Shown here: piece by piece, positions 1 to 6,430 of the stretch
Numbering within the stretch: position 1 is the first letter of the stretch
Layout of the letters: each line of letters starts with the position of its first letter
Source: Hermodarchaeum sp048939595
GTDB lineage: Archaea > Asgardarchaeota > Hermodarchaeia > Hermodarchaeales > Hermodarchaeaceae
Assembly: GCA_048939595.1 (NCBI GenBank)
Contig: JBHLPI010000052.1
Location: 1 to 14,167, forward strand
Length of the DNA stretch: 14,167 bases
Direction of reading: 5' to 3'
Notes under the pieces: generated by a model
Seen by the model: the letters and a program-made list of their open reading frames with translations, nothing else
What the model was told of the DNA's origin: nothing
Database searches by the model: none
Made by a program: the position numbers and the translations under genes

Positions 1-182
1 TGATAGGTTGAGGTAATTAGCCCAGCGAGTTCCAAGACGTCCAAATGACCACGAATCGCACTGATATTGATTCCCAGATTTTCCGCAAGGGTGACGGCAT
101 TAGCATCGGTTCGCAGCAAGGATTCAAGGATGAGTCGGCGTGTCCCCGTTACTATTGGAGATAGCTTGCTTTGTGACGTCAC
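1..182 (-). CDS. HTH transcriptional regulator, N-terminal part (runs off left edge)
   Basis: Reading the minus strand from a GTG at 182 gives about 60 residues before the window edge: a short polar start, then TRRLILESLLRTDANAVTLA, ENLGINISAIRGHLDVLELA and GLITSTY. This is a winged helix-turn-helix of the ArsR/HTH_20 kind: a helix ending in LLRT, a second helix with AENLGI, a turn, and a recognition helix with SAIRGHLDVLELAGLI. Such proteins bind operator DNA as dimers, and the effector domain would lie off the window. No ATG is available; an in-frame TAA lies upstream near 220, so GTG is the only reasonable start. A TATA-like box at 219-227 and a palindrome at 242-254 lie just upstream. It is transcribed in the same direction as the exporter operon at 345-2398, about 160 bases downstream of that operon's end. 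Exact subfamily is unknown. Confidence 0.75.
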   Translation of the reverse strand, partial: MTSQSKLSPIVTGTRRLILESLLRTDANAVTLAENLGINISAIRGHLDVLELAGLITSTY

Positions 183-218
183 GTCGCTGAACCTTGAAAG
201 GTCTCTGGAGTCTTTTTC

Positions 219-227
219 TATTTAAAT
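219..227 (-). promoter_or_regulatory. TATA-like box for the HTH regulator
   Basis: On the minus strand this reads ATTTAAATA, close to the archaeal TATA consensus TTTAWATA. It lies about 40 bases ahead of the GTG at 182, which would give a transcript start near 195 and a short leader. Inference from position and sequence only. Confidence 0.45.
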
Positions 228-241
228 CAATATGTATGTAA

Positions 242-254
242 TATAGTGACTATA
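242..254. promoter_or_regulatory. Palindromic operator candidate TATAGT-G-ACTATA
   Basis: A perfect 6+6 inverted repeat with a single central base sits immediately upstream of the TATA-like box of the HTH regulator. This is a normal place for an operator, and autoregulation by the neighbouring HTH protein is the simplest inference. AT-rich palindromes can occur by chance in such DNA. Confidence 0.4.
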
Positions 255-344
255 ATATAATCGCTAAAACCATTCTGCGTTGAATGGTACTATCCATATA
301 GCGCTCTAGCTACCCTTTGTTGCGCGCAGACAGACGCTTTTAAG

Positions 345-1616
345 CTACTCATAACGGAGTGCTTTTACGGGATCCAGTTTAGCAGCCTGACGTGCTGGGT
401 AAAGAGCAAAGACAACGCTAACGAGGATGGCGAAGCCCATTGCGATGAGGATGGTTTCAAGGGGTAGGACTGGAACCAATGTGAATGTACTGCTCCCACC
501 GAATCCTCCAAACCCACCGCCATTACCTCCGAAGTCTGAGCTAAATCCTCCACTGAACAAAGCAGGGAGCATGAGCCCCATTCCATAGGCGAGGAAGAAT
601 CCGATGACGATTCCAACCACTCCTCCGATGACTCCGAGTAGCACGGCTTCCGAGAGGAATTGGCTGAGAATAGTTCGGTCCTTGGCTCCGAGCGCTTTCA
701 TAATACCAATCTCGCGGGTTCGCTCCATGACGGAAACGAGCATGATATTGAGAATGGAGATTCCGGCAACAAGAAGCGCAATTGAGGCAATTGCCAGAAG
801 AAAGACTTCGATGATATCAAAGACACCCGAAACCGTGTCAATAATAGCCGTGGGAACGATGACGTAGACTTGGTCCGCGAAGGCCTCGCTGATTTCATCA
901 GCAACAGTATCTGCTATATTGGGGTCTACAATTCGAACTAAGATGCTATCAATGTTTTCTGTGCTAAAAATAGCCTGATAGGTGTCAAGCGGCATGAAGA
1001 CAGATCGATCAAAGGGAAGCATTCCAGTTGATCCAAGTTCATCCAAAACGCCACTTACGATAAAGGAGTAGTTAAGGAAGGCAAAACCGAGGCCCACGCG
1101 AACTAAAACTTCGATGGTAACATTATCTCCAGCACTAGCGATCGGGTCTTGCAGGTATCCAATGACAATGGATTCATTGTCCGTGGGGTCAGGGTAGTCA
1201 CCACTCGAGAAGGTAACTCGGTGACCATACGTTGCTTCCAAGTTGGTGAAGTTAACGCCAACCAGTCGTGTATCAAGTGTTCCACCTGTTTCATTATACA
1301 CAGTAATCCCCGATTGGGAGAACGGTAATGTGGCCTCGACTCCTGTAATGTTTTGTATGGTATACGTATCATTGATGTTGAATGAAGTCAGTCCACCCCC
1401 TCCCAGAATTCCGCCACCTGGTAATACTGTAAGAATGTCCATGTCTAATCCTTGCATCAATTGAGTATTAACTTGGGCTTCAAAACCACCACTCAGAGCA
1501 GAAATCGAAACAACTGCCATAATACCAACAATAATGCCTAAAGTAGTAAGAGCGGTTCGGGTTTTTCGCCGCCTCATGTTTGTGAATGATAAACCGAGAA
1601 TGTTGCGGAATTTCAT
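345..1616 (-). CDS. FtsX/MacB-type ABC transporter permease
   Basis: 423 residues. TM1 lies at about 22-42, right after a basic N-terminus (RRRKTRTALTTLGIIVGI). A large extracytoplasmic domain follows (about 45-260), then three C-terminal helices. The FtsX signature is clear: VMERTREIGIMKALGAKDRT after TM2, and the C-terminal YPARQAAKLDPVKALRYE that is typical of MacB/LolC/E-like permeases. With the ATPase encoded upstream it should form a mechanotransmission-type exporter or extracytoplasmic machine; the substrate is unknown. The ATG overlaps the ATPase stop as ATGA, and a GGAGGGG Shine-Dalgarno lies just upstream, so the two genes are translationally coupled. Odd feature: a glycine/phenylalanine-rich insertion at about 355-376 in the outside loop between TM3 and TM4. 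No periplasmic-adaptor (HlyD-like) gene is beside it, as expected for an archaeon. Confidence 0.92.
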   Translation of the reverse strand: MKFRNILGLSFTNMRRRKTRTALTTLGIIVGIMAVVSISALSGGFEAQVNTQLMQGLDMDILTVLPGGGILGGGGLTSFNINDTYTIQNITGVEATLPFSQSGITVYNETGGTLDTRLVGVNFTNLEATYGHRVTFSSGDYPDPTDNESIVIGYLQDPIASAGDNVTIEVLVRVGLGFAFLNYSFIVSGVLDELGSTGMLPFDRSVFMPLDTYQAIFSTENIDSILVRIVDPNIADTVADEISEAFADQVYVIVPTAIIDTVSGVFDIIEVFLLAIASIALLVAGISILNIMLVSVMERTREIGIMKALGAKDRTILSQFLSEAVLLGVIGGVVGIVIGFFLAYGMGLMLPALFSGGFSSDFGGNGGGFGGFGGSSTFTLVPVLPLETILIAMGFAILVSVVFALYPARQAAKLDPVKALRYE

Positions 1617-2398
1617 TGAATCCCCTCCAGTTTACCACCGGCTCGCTCTTCAAAAAATTCTCCATCGCGCATTTCGATGACGCGATCCGCAACGGTGGTG
1701 AGCCGTGTATCGTGTCCGACGACAATAAAGGTGAGCCCTTGAGTTCTATTTAACTGACGAAGTAAAGTGATGATTTCGGCTCCAGTTTTTGTGTCAAGGT
1801 TTCCTGTGGGTTCATCTGCTAGGATGATCCGCGGGTTATTCGCAAGGGCTCTTGCAATAGCTACACGCTGTTGCTCCCCCCCGCTCAACTCCGAAGGTAC
1901 ATGTTCACGCCGTTCGCCTAGACCGACCCGGGTGAGAAGGTCACGGGCACGTTCATGTGCTGTTGCAGATGGAACATCAGCAAATTTGAGGGGCAATTCG
2001 ACATTCCCTTGGGCTGTTAGTTGGGGCATTAGGTTGAAAAATTGGAACACAAATCCAACCCGACGTAATCGGACATCAGCGAGCTTATTGTGATCAAGAG
2101 TGGAGAGATCCAAGCCTTCGACGTAGACTTTTCCGCTTGTAGGCTGGTCTAATGCTCCAAGTAGGTGTAGGAGGGTGGATTTACCGCTCCCAGATACGCC
2201 TAAGATTACAAGAAACTCACCTCGGTGAACCTGAAGGTTTATCCCCCGAACGGCATTGACTTCGACGGTGCCCATCTGATATGTTTTCCATAAGTCGATG
2301 GCTTCGATAATATATTTTGAAGTCCGAGATTGGTAGTCAAAAAGTGCAGTTAGAGAATCGTCGGTGGGTTGTTCTAATTGGGTCAAGGTTAACACCAT
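1613..2398 (-). CDS. MacB/LolD-type ABC transporter ATPase
   Basis: 261 residues from the ATG at 2398. Motifs in order: Walker A GVSGSGKST (about 67-75), Q-loop in VFQFFNLMPQLT (about 118-128), signature LSGGEQQR (171-178), Walker B IILADEP followed by TGNLD (191-202), and H-loop His229 in VVGHDTR. LADEPTGNLD plus FFNLMPQLT is characteristic of the MacB/LolD/FtsE branch, matching the FtsX-type permease that follows with an ATGA overlap. The frame stays open to a GTG at 2419, which would add seven residues, but a TATA-like box at 2427-2434 predicts a transcript start near 2405, so the ATG at 2398 is preferred. Even from there about 25 residues precede the usual domain start, a slightly long N-terminus. 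A PadR repressor diverges from it and probably controls the operon. Confidence 0.93.
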   Translation of the reverse strand: MVLTLTQLEQPTDDSLTALFDYQSRTSKYIIEAIDLWKTYQMGTVEVNAVRGINLQVHRGEFLVILGVSGSGKSTLLHLLGALDQPTSGKVYVEGLDLSTLDHNKLADVRLRRVGFVFQFFNLMPQLTAQGNVELPLKFADVPSATAHERARDLLTRVGLGERREHVPSELSGGEQQRVAIARALANNPRIILADEPTGNLDTKTGAEIITLLRQLNRTQGLTFIVVGHDTRLTTVADRVIEMRDGEFFEERAGGKLEGIQ

Positions 2399-2426
2399 AT
2401 ATTTGCGTGGAGTTCTCACTTGTACG

Positions 2427-2434
2427 TATTTATG
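2427..2434 (-). promoter_or_regulatory. TATA-like box for the ATPase-permease operon
   Basis: The minus strand reads CATAAATA, centred about 32 bases ahead of the ATG at 2398. This predicts a very short leader, and it is the main reason for choosing the ATG over the upstream GTG at 2419. Confidence 0.4.
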
Positions 2435-2462
2435 ATTCTAAAAAACATGAAATTAACAAACA

Positions 2463-2469
2463 TATATAA
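2463..2469 (+). promoter_or_regulatory. TATA box for the PadR gene
   Basis: TATATAA lies about 24-30 bases ahead of the ATG at 2493, which places the transcript start at or next to the start codon. No Shine-Dalgarno precedes the ATG. Both facts point to a leaderless or near-leaderless mRNA. The 94-base divergent gap to 2398 also has to hold the repressor site for the operon on the other strand. Confidence 0.55.
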
Positions 2470-2492
2470 GCTTTCGTAATTCATTAAAAGAC

Positions 2493-2978
2493 ATGGCGTT
2501 TCCGCCATTCTTTCAACGACCAAAGGGCGTACTCCTACGCATATCAATACTTCGAATGCTCAACGACGAACCCATGCATGGTTATCAACTTATGAAACAG
2601 ATCGAAGACTCAACTAACGGCGCTTGGGTTCCTTCCCACTCTCTTCTCTATAACACACTAAGCGATCTTGAAGAACAACGCTTTGTCTCCAGTAAGAAAG
2701 AATACAAAGGTGAAGTAGAACGAACCATATACTCAATTACACAAGCCGGAAGGACCTACTTGAAAGAACAAGTCACGCACATGGTTCGAATGATTTCCCA
2801 AATGATGAGCACAGCGGCAGTGCGTCCATTTCAACAGATGCCTCGTCTACTCTTAGAGCAGCTCGAACCTGAAGAGAGGAAAGCCTTTCTAATTCAAATA
2901 AGAGATACCCTGAAAGACTCGCTCCAAGAAGTGGAAAAGGACTTAGCAAAATTAGAGCTCCAAGAGTCCAAGCTTTAG
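2493..2978 (+). CDS. PadR-family transcriptional regulator
   Basis: 161 residues. The N-terminal winged helix is typical of PadR: LLRISILRMLNDEPMHGYQL and MKQIEDSTNGAWVPSHSLLY (the canonical G-x-x-x-S-x-G-x-x-Y region, here with V and H substitutions), then NTLSDLEEQRFV and a wing with EVERTIYSITQAGRTYL. The C-terminal half is a long helical dimerisation segment ending in a charged coil (about 125-158, EPEERKAFLIQIRDTLKDSL onwards). PadR proteins are usually repressors released by small molecules and very often sit beside the exporter they control. Here the gene diverges from the FtsX-type ABC operon across a 94-base gap, so it is the likely regulator of that operon and of itself (inference). 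It ends 32 bases before the convergent gene at 3011. Confidence 0.92.
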   Translation: MAFPPFFQRPKGVLLRISILRMLNDEPMHGYQLMKQIEDSTNGAWVPSHSLLYNTLSDLEEQRFVSSKKEYKGEVERTIYSITQAGRTYLKEQVTHMVRMISQMMSTAAVRPFQQMPRLLLEQLEPEERKAFLIQIRDTLKDSLQEVEKDLAKLELQESKL

Positions 2979-3010
2979 AGATTATAGACTTTCTTGATTT
3001 TTGAAACAAC

Positions 3011-3262
3011 CTAAAGGTCTTCATAAGGGACTCCGCCGGGAGGCTCCCGGGGAAAAAGCAGAGGAAGCCAAGGAAGAACCGCTAACCCGCCAAAGACCAG
3101 AAAGAGAATGAGTAAAGCAATGAGATTCTCAGAAGGTTGTTGTGTGGGACCAAAAACGATTATCCAAATCACCGCGATAACTACAAAGGCAATTAAGAAG
3201 ATTAGACTTGCATATACGCGAGATTTTCGACTGAATGGTTTCGGTTCTTTTTTCTCATTCAT
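3011..3262 (-). CDS. Small two-helix membrane protein, unknown
   Basis: 83 residues. A basic, polar N-terminus (MNEKKEPKPFSRKSR) leads into TM1 at about 17-38, a short loop with GPTQQPSEN, TM2 at about 47-70, and a Pro-rich C-terminal tail (LFPREPPGGVPYEDL). The basic N-terminus favours an in-out-in hairpin with both ends in the cytoplasm. It converges with the PadR gene. I do not recognise a family. The length, hydrophobic pattern and charge distribution make it a real gene rather than a shadow. Confidence 0.6.
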   Translation of the reverse strand: MNEKKEPKPFSRKSRVYASLIFLIAFVVIAVIWIIVFGPTQQPSENLIALLILFLVFGGLAVLPWLPLLFPREPPGGVPYEDL

Positions 3263-3334
3263 ATTATCACGAGTCAGTGTTCATTGGCTACATACACGGA
3301 TTGGAGTGGAAATATTGTGGGTATTTAGCGTAGG

Positions 3335-3901
3335 TTAGAATTTAATTTCGATGGCTTCGAGGCTGCAGGTCGTAAAGAACTGCTTCCCCGTATGTTGTGC
3401 TGGACGGAATTTCGTGATATCCCATGTTTTCGAGAAATATCCTTCTAGAACATGCGCGGCCATAATTTCACCAATGATGATATCATGGTCACCAGTTTCA
3501 ATGGTTTTCCACACCTTACATTCAAGGTGTGCGATACACTCTTCAATAAGAGGTGCGGATATCATCTTTGCCTTTCGGGGAGTGAGTTCAAACTCCGCAA
3601 ACTTGTCGATGTCTTTTCCGCTTATCCGTCCTGTCCGCATGACCTTCTCCGCCATATCAAAGGTCGGAATATTCACAACAAATTCTCCCGTCTCTTGGAT
3701 TATTTTGTAAGAGAAACGTTCTTTTCGAATACTCATTGCTATAAGCGGAGGCTTAACACTGGTTGGGATAATCCAAGCAATTGTCAAGACATTGTTTTGA
3801 CCATCTTTGGTTTTTGATGAAACCATCGTCGCATTGTATGGGTGCAGCAGGTATAATGATTGATCCAAGGGAACCGTTACTTTTTCTGGGCCTTCAGGCA
3901 T
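3335..3901 (-). CDS. Flavin reductase-like FMN-binding split-barrel protein
   Basis: 188 residues from the ATG at 3901; the frame is open to a TTG at 3928, but the ATG gives the usual family start. The pattern of the flavin reductase/FlaRed superfamily is visible: HPYNATMVSSKTKDGQNNVL and TIAWIIPTSVKPPLIAMSIR (the strand carrying the FMN-phosphate residues), then SYKIIQETGEFVVNIP, an SGKDIDKFAEFELTP segment, AHLECKVWKTIETGDHDIII with GEI, and a C-terminal barrel strand. Archaeal members of this flavoredoxin-like group bind FMN and transfer electrons between NAD(P)H or ferredoxin and acceptors; the actual partner cannot be told here. It is a single gene, transcribed away from the metallo-hydrolase at 4079 across a gap that must hold both promoters. 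Confidence 0.88.
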   Translation of the reverse strand: MPEGPEKVTVPLDQSLYLLHPYNATMVSSKTKDGQNNVLTIAWIIPTSVKPPLIAMSIRKERFSYKIIQETGEFVVNIPTFDMAEKVMRTGRISGKDIDKFAEFELTPRKAKMISAPLIEECIAHLECKVWKTIETGDHDIIIGEIMAAHVLEGYFSKTWDITKFRPAQHTGKQFFTTCSLEAIEIKF

Positions 3902-4046
3902 TTTTGAACAACTTCCAATACGATTCAAAGCTTTACAGATACTTAGCTTCGTTGGCTTGGTATGGAATATTTTACTCCATAAAAAGGCATACCACTAACT
4001 AGGTGTCGCCTACTTGTAGAGACCTTACTAGGCGATTTACTCAGGA

Positions 4047-4054
4047 TTTTAATA
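4047..4054 (+). promoter_or_regulatory. TATA-like box for the metallo-hydrolase
   Basis: TTTTAATA lies about 25-32 bases ahead of the GTG at 4079, which would make that start leaderless. There is no Shine-Dalgarno upstream of 4079. Confidence 0.45.
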
Positions 4055-4078
4055 GCTCTACTTCCCTCTACAATCTGC

Positions 4079-4735
4079 GTGGTTCAATTGACAGTGACCA
4101 TAAAATGGCTAGCTCACGCTAGCTTCCAAATCAAATCCGATACAAAGATCATCTATGTCGACCTGGAAGAACATGCCAAACCCAAAGAACCCGCTGATAT
4201 CATACTCTCAACACACAGTCATACTGATCATTGTGATCCCAAGAAAATCAAGGCAGTTCGTACAGATAACACCGTAGTTATTGCCCCCCAAAATTGTCAT
4301 GAAAAAATTGGTGGCACCGTGCATGCTCTAAAGCCTGGAGAAGAAAAAGTGATTGACGATGTAACGATACGAGCCGTTGAAGCATATAATGAAACGCGCT
4401 TCCGCTCCCCAGGAAACCCATATCACCCCAAAGGATTGGGTGTTGGTTACATCATCAACATTGAAGGCAAACACATCTACCATGCCGGTGATACTGATTT
4501 TATCTCGGAAATGAAAGAACTTGGGTCAATTGATGTTGCTCTCCTACCAGTTGGTGGTACCTATACGATGGAAACCGATGATGGAGCAGATGCGGCTCTC
4601 GCCATAAATCCAAAAGCCGTTATTCCAATGCATACTTGGGGGAAACCTATTTCGGAATTCAAAGACAAGATTGAAGCCAATTCAAGCATACAAGTTGTTA
4701 TCATGGAAGAGGAAGGCGAATTCACCGTAAACTAG
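4079..4735 (+). CDS. UPF0173-type metal-dependent hydrolase (metallo-beta-lactamase fold)
   Basis: 218 residues from a GTG. The family's usual start (M-x-I-x-W-L-x-H-A-S-F) matches TIKWLAHASFQI, so a second GTG at 4094, just before TIKW, is an alternative; the TATA position favours 4079. Metal ligands are in place: HSHTDH at 46-51, His135-Ala-Gly-Asp138 in YHAGDTDF, and His185 in PMHTWG. These would bind one or two metal ions for hydrolysis of an unknown substrate. UPF0173 proteins are short, stand-alone MBL proteins found widely in archaea and bacteria, and this length is normal. The GNAT gene follows after 61 bases on the same strand, possibly in one transcript. Confidence 0.9.
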   Translation: MVQLTVTIKWLAHASFQIKSDTKIIYVDLEEHAKPKEPADIILSTHSHTDHCDPKKIKAVRTDNTVVIAPQNCHEKIGGTVHALKPGEEKVIDDVTIRAVEAYNETRFRSPGNPYHPKGLGVGYIINIEGKHIYHAGDTDFISEMKELGSIDVALLPVGGTYTMETDDGADAALAINPKAVIPMHTWGKPISEFKDKIEANSSIQVVIMEEEGEFTVN

Positions 4736-4796
4736 CCTTGTTCACCTCCAAAGGTATCCAAATGAGTTGACGAAAAAGGAGTGAGTGTGACAATCT

Positions 4797-5582
4797 GTGA
4801 CCATTGAAGTGCAACCACTCACTGCTCCTAACAAAGAAACAGAAGACTACCTGCGCCAAGATCTTCCTCTCAATGGATTGCCCCTATATGATCTCACTTT
4901 AGCCTGGGATTCGAGTGAATGGTTTATTGCTCGAGAAAACGGAACACTTGTCGGGTGTCTTATTGTATACACTGGGGGTCGTGGGATGTACAGTTTCTTT
5001 ACTCGTGGCAACCCTCCAGCTGTTGATAAACTCTTAGCCAATTTGACTTATCCTACAGTGTTTGCAATTATCCCACAGGAGCATCGTCCAATTGCCAACG
5101 CTTATTACCAGTTTCTTTCCTACGGCACCTTTCTCCTGATGAAACTAGAAGAATCGCGGTGTCAAATGCCTACACTTCACAAGACCATTCGCATGACTTC
5201 AAAGGACCTACCTGAGGTAGACAGATTTTACTCAACAACTACTGCTGGGGCATGGAATCCAGCTCAACTCGACATCGGTCCCTTTTACGGAATCCGTGAC
5301 CACAAGAAACTCGTATCGATTTGTGGAACAATCGGTGTCTATGAAGCTAGTCCAGGTGTTGCTGTAATTGGCAACCTTGTCACGCTCCCCGCATATCAGA
5401 ATCGAGGTTATGGAACTAGCGTTCTCTGTACTGTTATTCGTGAACTCTTCGATAAATATCAGCATGTGACACTCATGGTAGACTCCGCTAACCTTGGAGC
5501 CATCCGCATTTATGGGCGGTTAGGATTTCTTGTTCATCGCAAACTAGATATCGGCGTCTGCCAACGACGTGAAATACACTAA
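4797..5582 (+). CDS. GNAT-family N-acetyltransferase
   Basis: 261 residues from a GTG; an in-frame TGA six bases upstream (4788-4790) fixes this as the first usable start. The C-terminal half carries the GNAT core: motif A with GNLVTLPAYQNRGYGTSVLC (192-211; acetyl-CoA pyrophosphate loop QNRGYG at 201-206), and motif B in DSANLGAIRIYGRLGFLV (229-246). The N-terminal half (about 1-125) looks like a degenerate second GNAT-like or substrate domain (WFIARENGTLVGCLIVYTGG), an arrangement seen in FR47/GCN5-related two-domain proteins. The substrate is unknown. An AAAGGAG lies about 15 bases ahead of the start, rather far for a Shine-Dalgarno. It follows the metallo-hydrolase closely and may be cotranscribed. 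Confidence 0.85.
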   Translation: MTIEVQPLTAPNKETEDYLRQDLPLNGLPLYDLTLAWDSSEWFIARENGTLVGCLIVYTGGRGMYSFFTRGNPPAVDKLLANLTYPTVFAIIPQEHRPIANAYYQFLSYGTFLLMKLEESRCQMPTLHKTIRMTSKDLPEVDRFYSTTTAGAWNPAQLDIGPFYGIRDHKKLVSICGTIGVYEASPGVAVIGNLVTLPAYQNRGYGTSVLCTVIRELFDKYQHVTLMVDSANLGAIRIYGRLGFLVHRKLDIGVCQRREIH

Positions 5583-5609
5583 TATTTACTCATCAGAAAA
5601 TCAAAGCTA

Positions 5610-5708
5610 TTATGATCGTTTACTGGCCTTCTTTGGTTTTTTCTTCTTTGATCTCTCCGGTAACACATCTACCCAATTTTTATGATCTTTATCTCGGGAT
5701 TCACCCAT
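5610..5708 (-). CDS. Possible 32-residue basic protein
   Basis: From an ATG at 5708 (minus strand) the product is MGESRDKDHKNWVDVLPERS followed by a Lys/Arg/Ser tail (KKKKPKKASKRS). GGAGAT lies about seven bases ahead, a good Shine-Dalgarno. It converges with the GNAT gene, leaving 27 bases between stops. The frame is open further to a TTG at 5822 but without ribosome-binding support. I do not recognise it. The Lys-rich tail comes from a pyrimidine-rich run on the plus strand, so it may be an accident; the competing plus-strand frame (5612-5809) shows no family features. Confidence 0.3.
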   Translation of the reverse strand: MGESRDKDHKNWVDVLPERSKKKKPKKASKRS

Positions 5709-5795
5709 TATGTGATCTCCGATACGTTGAATCAAAGTTAGGACAGGGCGCCACCTACGATGTTTGGATATTAAATGATTTATCCAAGGGGATGA

Positions 5796-6014
5796 AAAGC
5801 GGCCAGTAACACTTTTAATCAACGACTTTCAACCCCGTCACGAGGCGTATTCAACGATACTATTCAAAAAGGGTACACTTTCACGTTCGCTGAGTCATTA
5901 GTGAGATTCGCGAATCTATTTTCTACCATCTTTATCGGGATTGAAAAAATGACTGCCATAGGGCTAGACGAGACAGAAATGATCGCGGTGTACAAGGCGA
6001 TCAGGGCAGTTTAG
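5796..6014 (+). pseudogene. Start-less open frame, possible gene remnant
   Basis: A frame of 72 sense codons runs from just after a TGA at 5793 to the TAG at 6012-6014. The end looks protein-like: ESLVRFANLFSTIFIGIEKM then TAIGLDETEMIAVYKAIRAV, with a hydrophobic stretch followed by an amphipathic helix. There is no ATG near the beginning; GTG at 5901 or ATG at 5949 would give only 37 or 21 residues, and neither has a Shine-Dalgarno. It could be the C-terminal remnant of a lost gene, a very short real gene, or chance. I do not recognise the family. One copy of the repeated palindrome (5899-5917) lies inside it. Confidence 0.25.
5899..5917. repeat. Copy 1 of 19-base palindromic motif
   Basis: TAGTGAGATTCGCGAATCT. 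Its last 14 bases (5904-5917) are a perfect palindrome, AGATTCGCGAATCT. It matches 6595-6613 at 18 of 19 positions. It lies about 145 bases upstream of the TATA-like box at 6051. Confidence 0.6.
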
Positions 6015-6050
6015 ATAAGATTAGGTTATTAGTTATTTTTATAGAAAGAT

Positions 6051-6058
6051 TTTTATAT
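6051..6058 (+). promoter_or_regulatory. TATA-like promoter ahead of the foldable region
   Basis: TTTTATAT lies in a very AT-rich stretch (6015-6060), with a second TATA-like TTTTTATAG at 6036-6044. A start about 25 bases on would fall near 6066-6080, which is where the first strong helix of the foldable segment begins. Confidence 0.4.
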
Positions 6059-6065
6059 TAATCGA

Positions 6066-6430
6066 AGGCTCCTCCAACCTACAACACGGAATCTGGGTGG
6101 AGTTCGTGTTGACCACACAATTGGAGGGATCCAAGAAATGGCTTTAACCGAAATCGAACTCGACTGCTGAAATGGGGGTCGCTGAACGCGCTGTCGCAAG
6201 TGCACCTAACCCTGCTCCGGTTGCACATCCTGAAGTGCGACGAGCTGTTATGCTTGCACTCACCTGCGTTAATCGGTGAAAGTAAAAATGAGTGCACCTA
6301 AAGCAGGGTCTTAGCGGTTCATTCGGTGACGGGTCTTCGCCGTCCTTCATGGCCACCAATCGCCGTTAGTGGAGAGTGAAGTGCATCTCTGATACGGCTT
6401 GAACTAAACCATGTGGGACTGTATTCTTTT
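6066..6430 (+). ncRNA. Candidate structured RNA, unassigned
   Basis: A protein-poor stretch with many exact long-range complements. Helix A is 6071-6077 with 6121-6127 (CCTCCAA/TTGGAGG), enclosing 6082-6088 with 6105-6111 (CAACACG/CGTGTTG). Helix B is 6209-6216 with 6302-6309 (ACCCTGCT/AGCAGGGT), closing a junction with two arms: 6220-6226/6235-6241 with an 8-base loop, and 6255-6262/6289-6296 (TGCACTCA/TGAGTGCA) with an inner TCACC/GGTGA. Helix C is 6314-6319/6358-6363 plus 6325-6328/6354-6357, topped by GACGG/CCGTC (6328-6332/6340-6344). It sits behind a TATA-like box and is richer in G+C than the AT-rich DNA just upstream. Its size is close to archaeal RNase P or SRP RNA, but I could not find the RNase P core (GGAAAGTCC-like, ACAGAA) or the SRP helix 8 motif (GGAAGG...GCAGC-like), so no family is claimed. 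The ends are approximate. Two small frames lie inside (6138-6170, 10 residues; 6172-6279, 35 residues, Ala-rich). Confidence 0.4.

Noticed and set aside
3452..3817. 121-codon plus-strand frame
   Set aside because: It is antisense to the flavin-reductase gene, which has clear family motifs.
5612..5809. 65-codon plus-strand frame after the GNAT gene
   Set aside because: No ribosome-binding site, no family features, and it overlaps a minus-strand frame that does have a good Shine-Dalgarno.
5970..5990. GACAGAAATGA resembling the RNase P ACAGAA element
   Set aside because: It lies ahead of the foldable region rather than near its 3' end, and no partner P4 strand was found.
6138..6250. Cys-rich frame interrupted by TGA codons (CRKC, CSGC, CYAC pairs), possible selenoprotein
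   Set aside because: TAA also interrupts the frame, no SECIS-like element or known selenoprotein motif is visible, and the repeated TGC triplets are explained by helix strands of the structured-RNA candidate.
6172..6279. 35-codon Ala-rich plus-strand frame starting at an ATG
   Set aside because: No convincing ribosome-binding site directly ahead, no family resemblance, and it lies wholly inside the foldable region.
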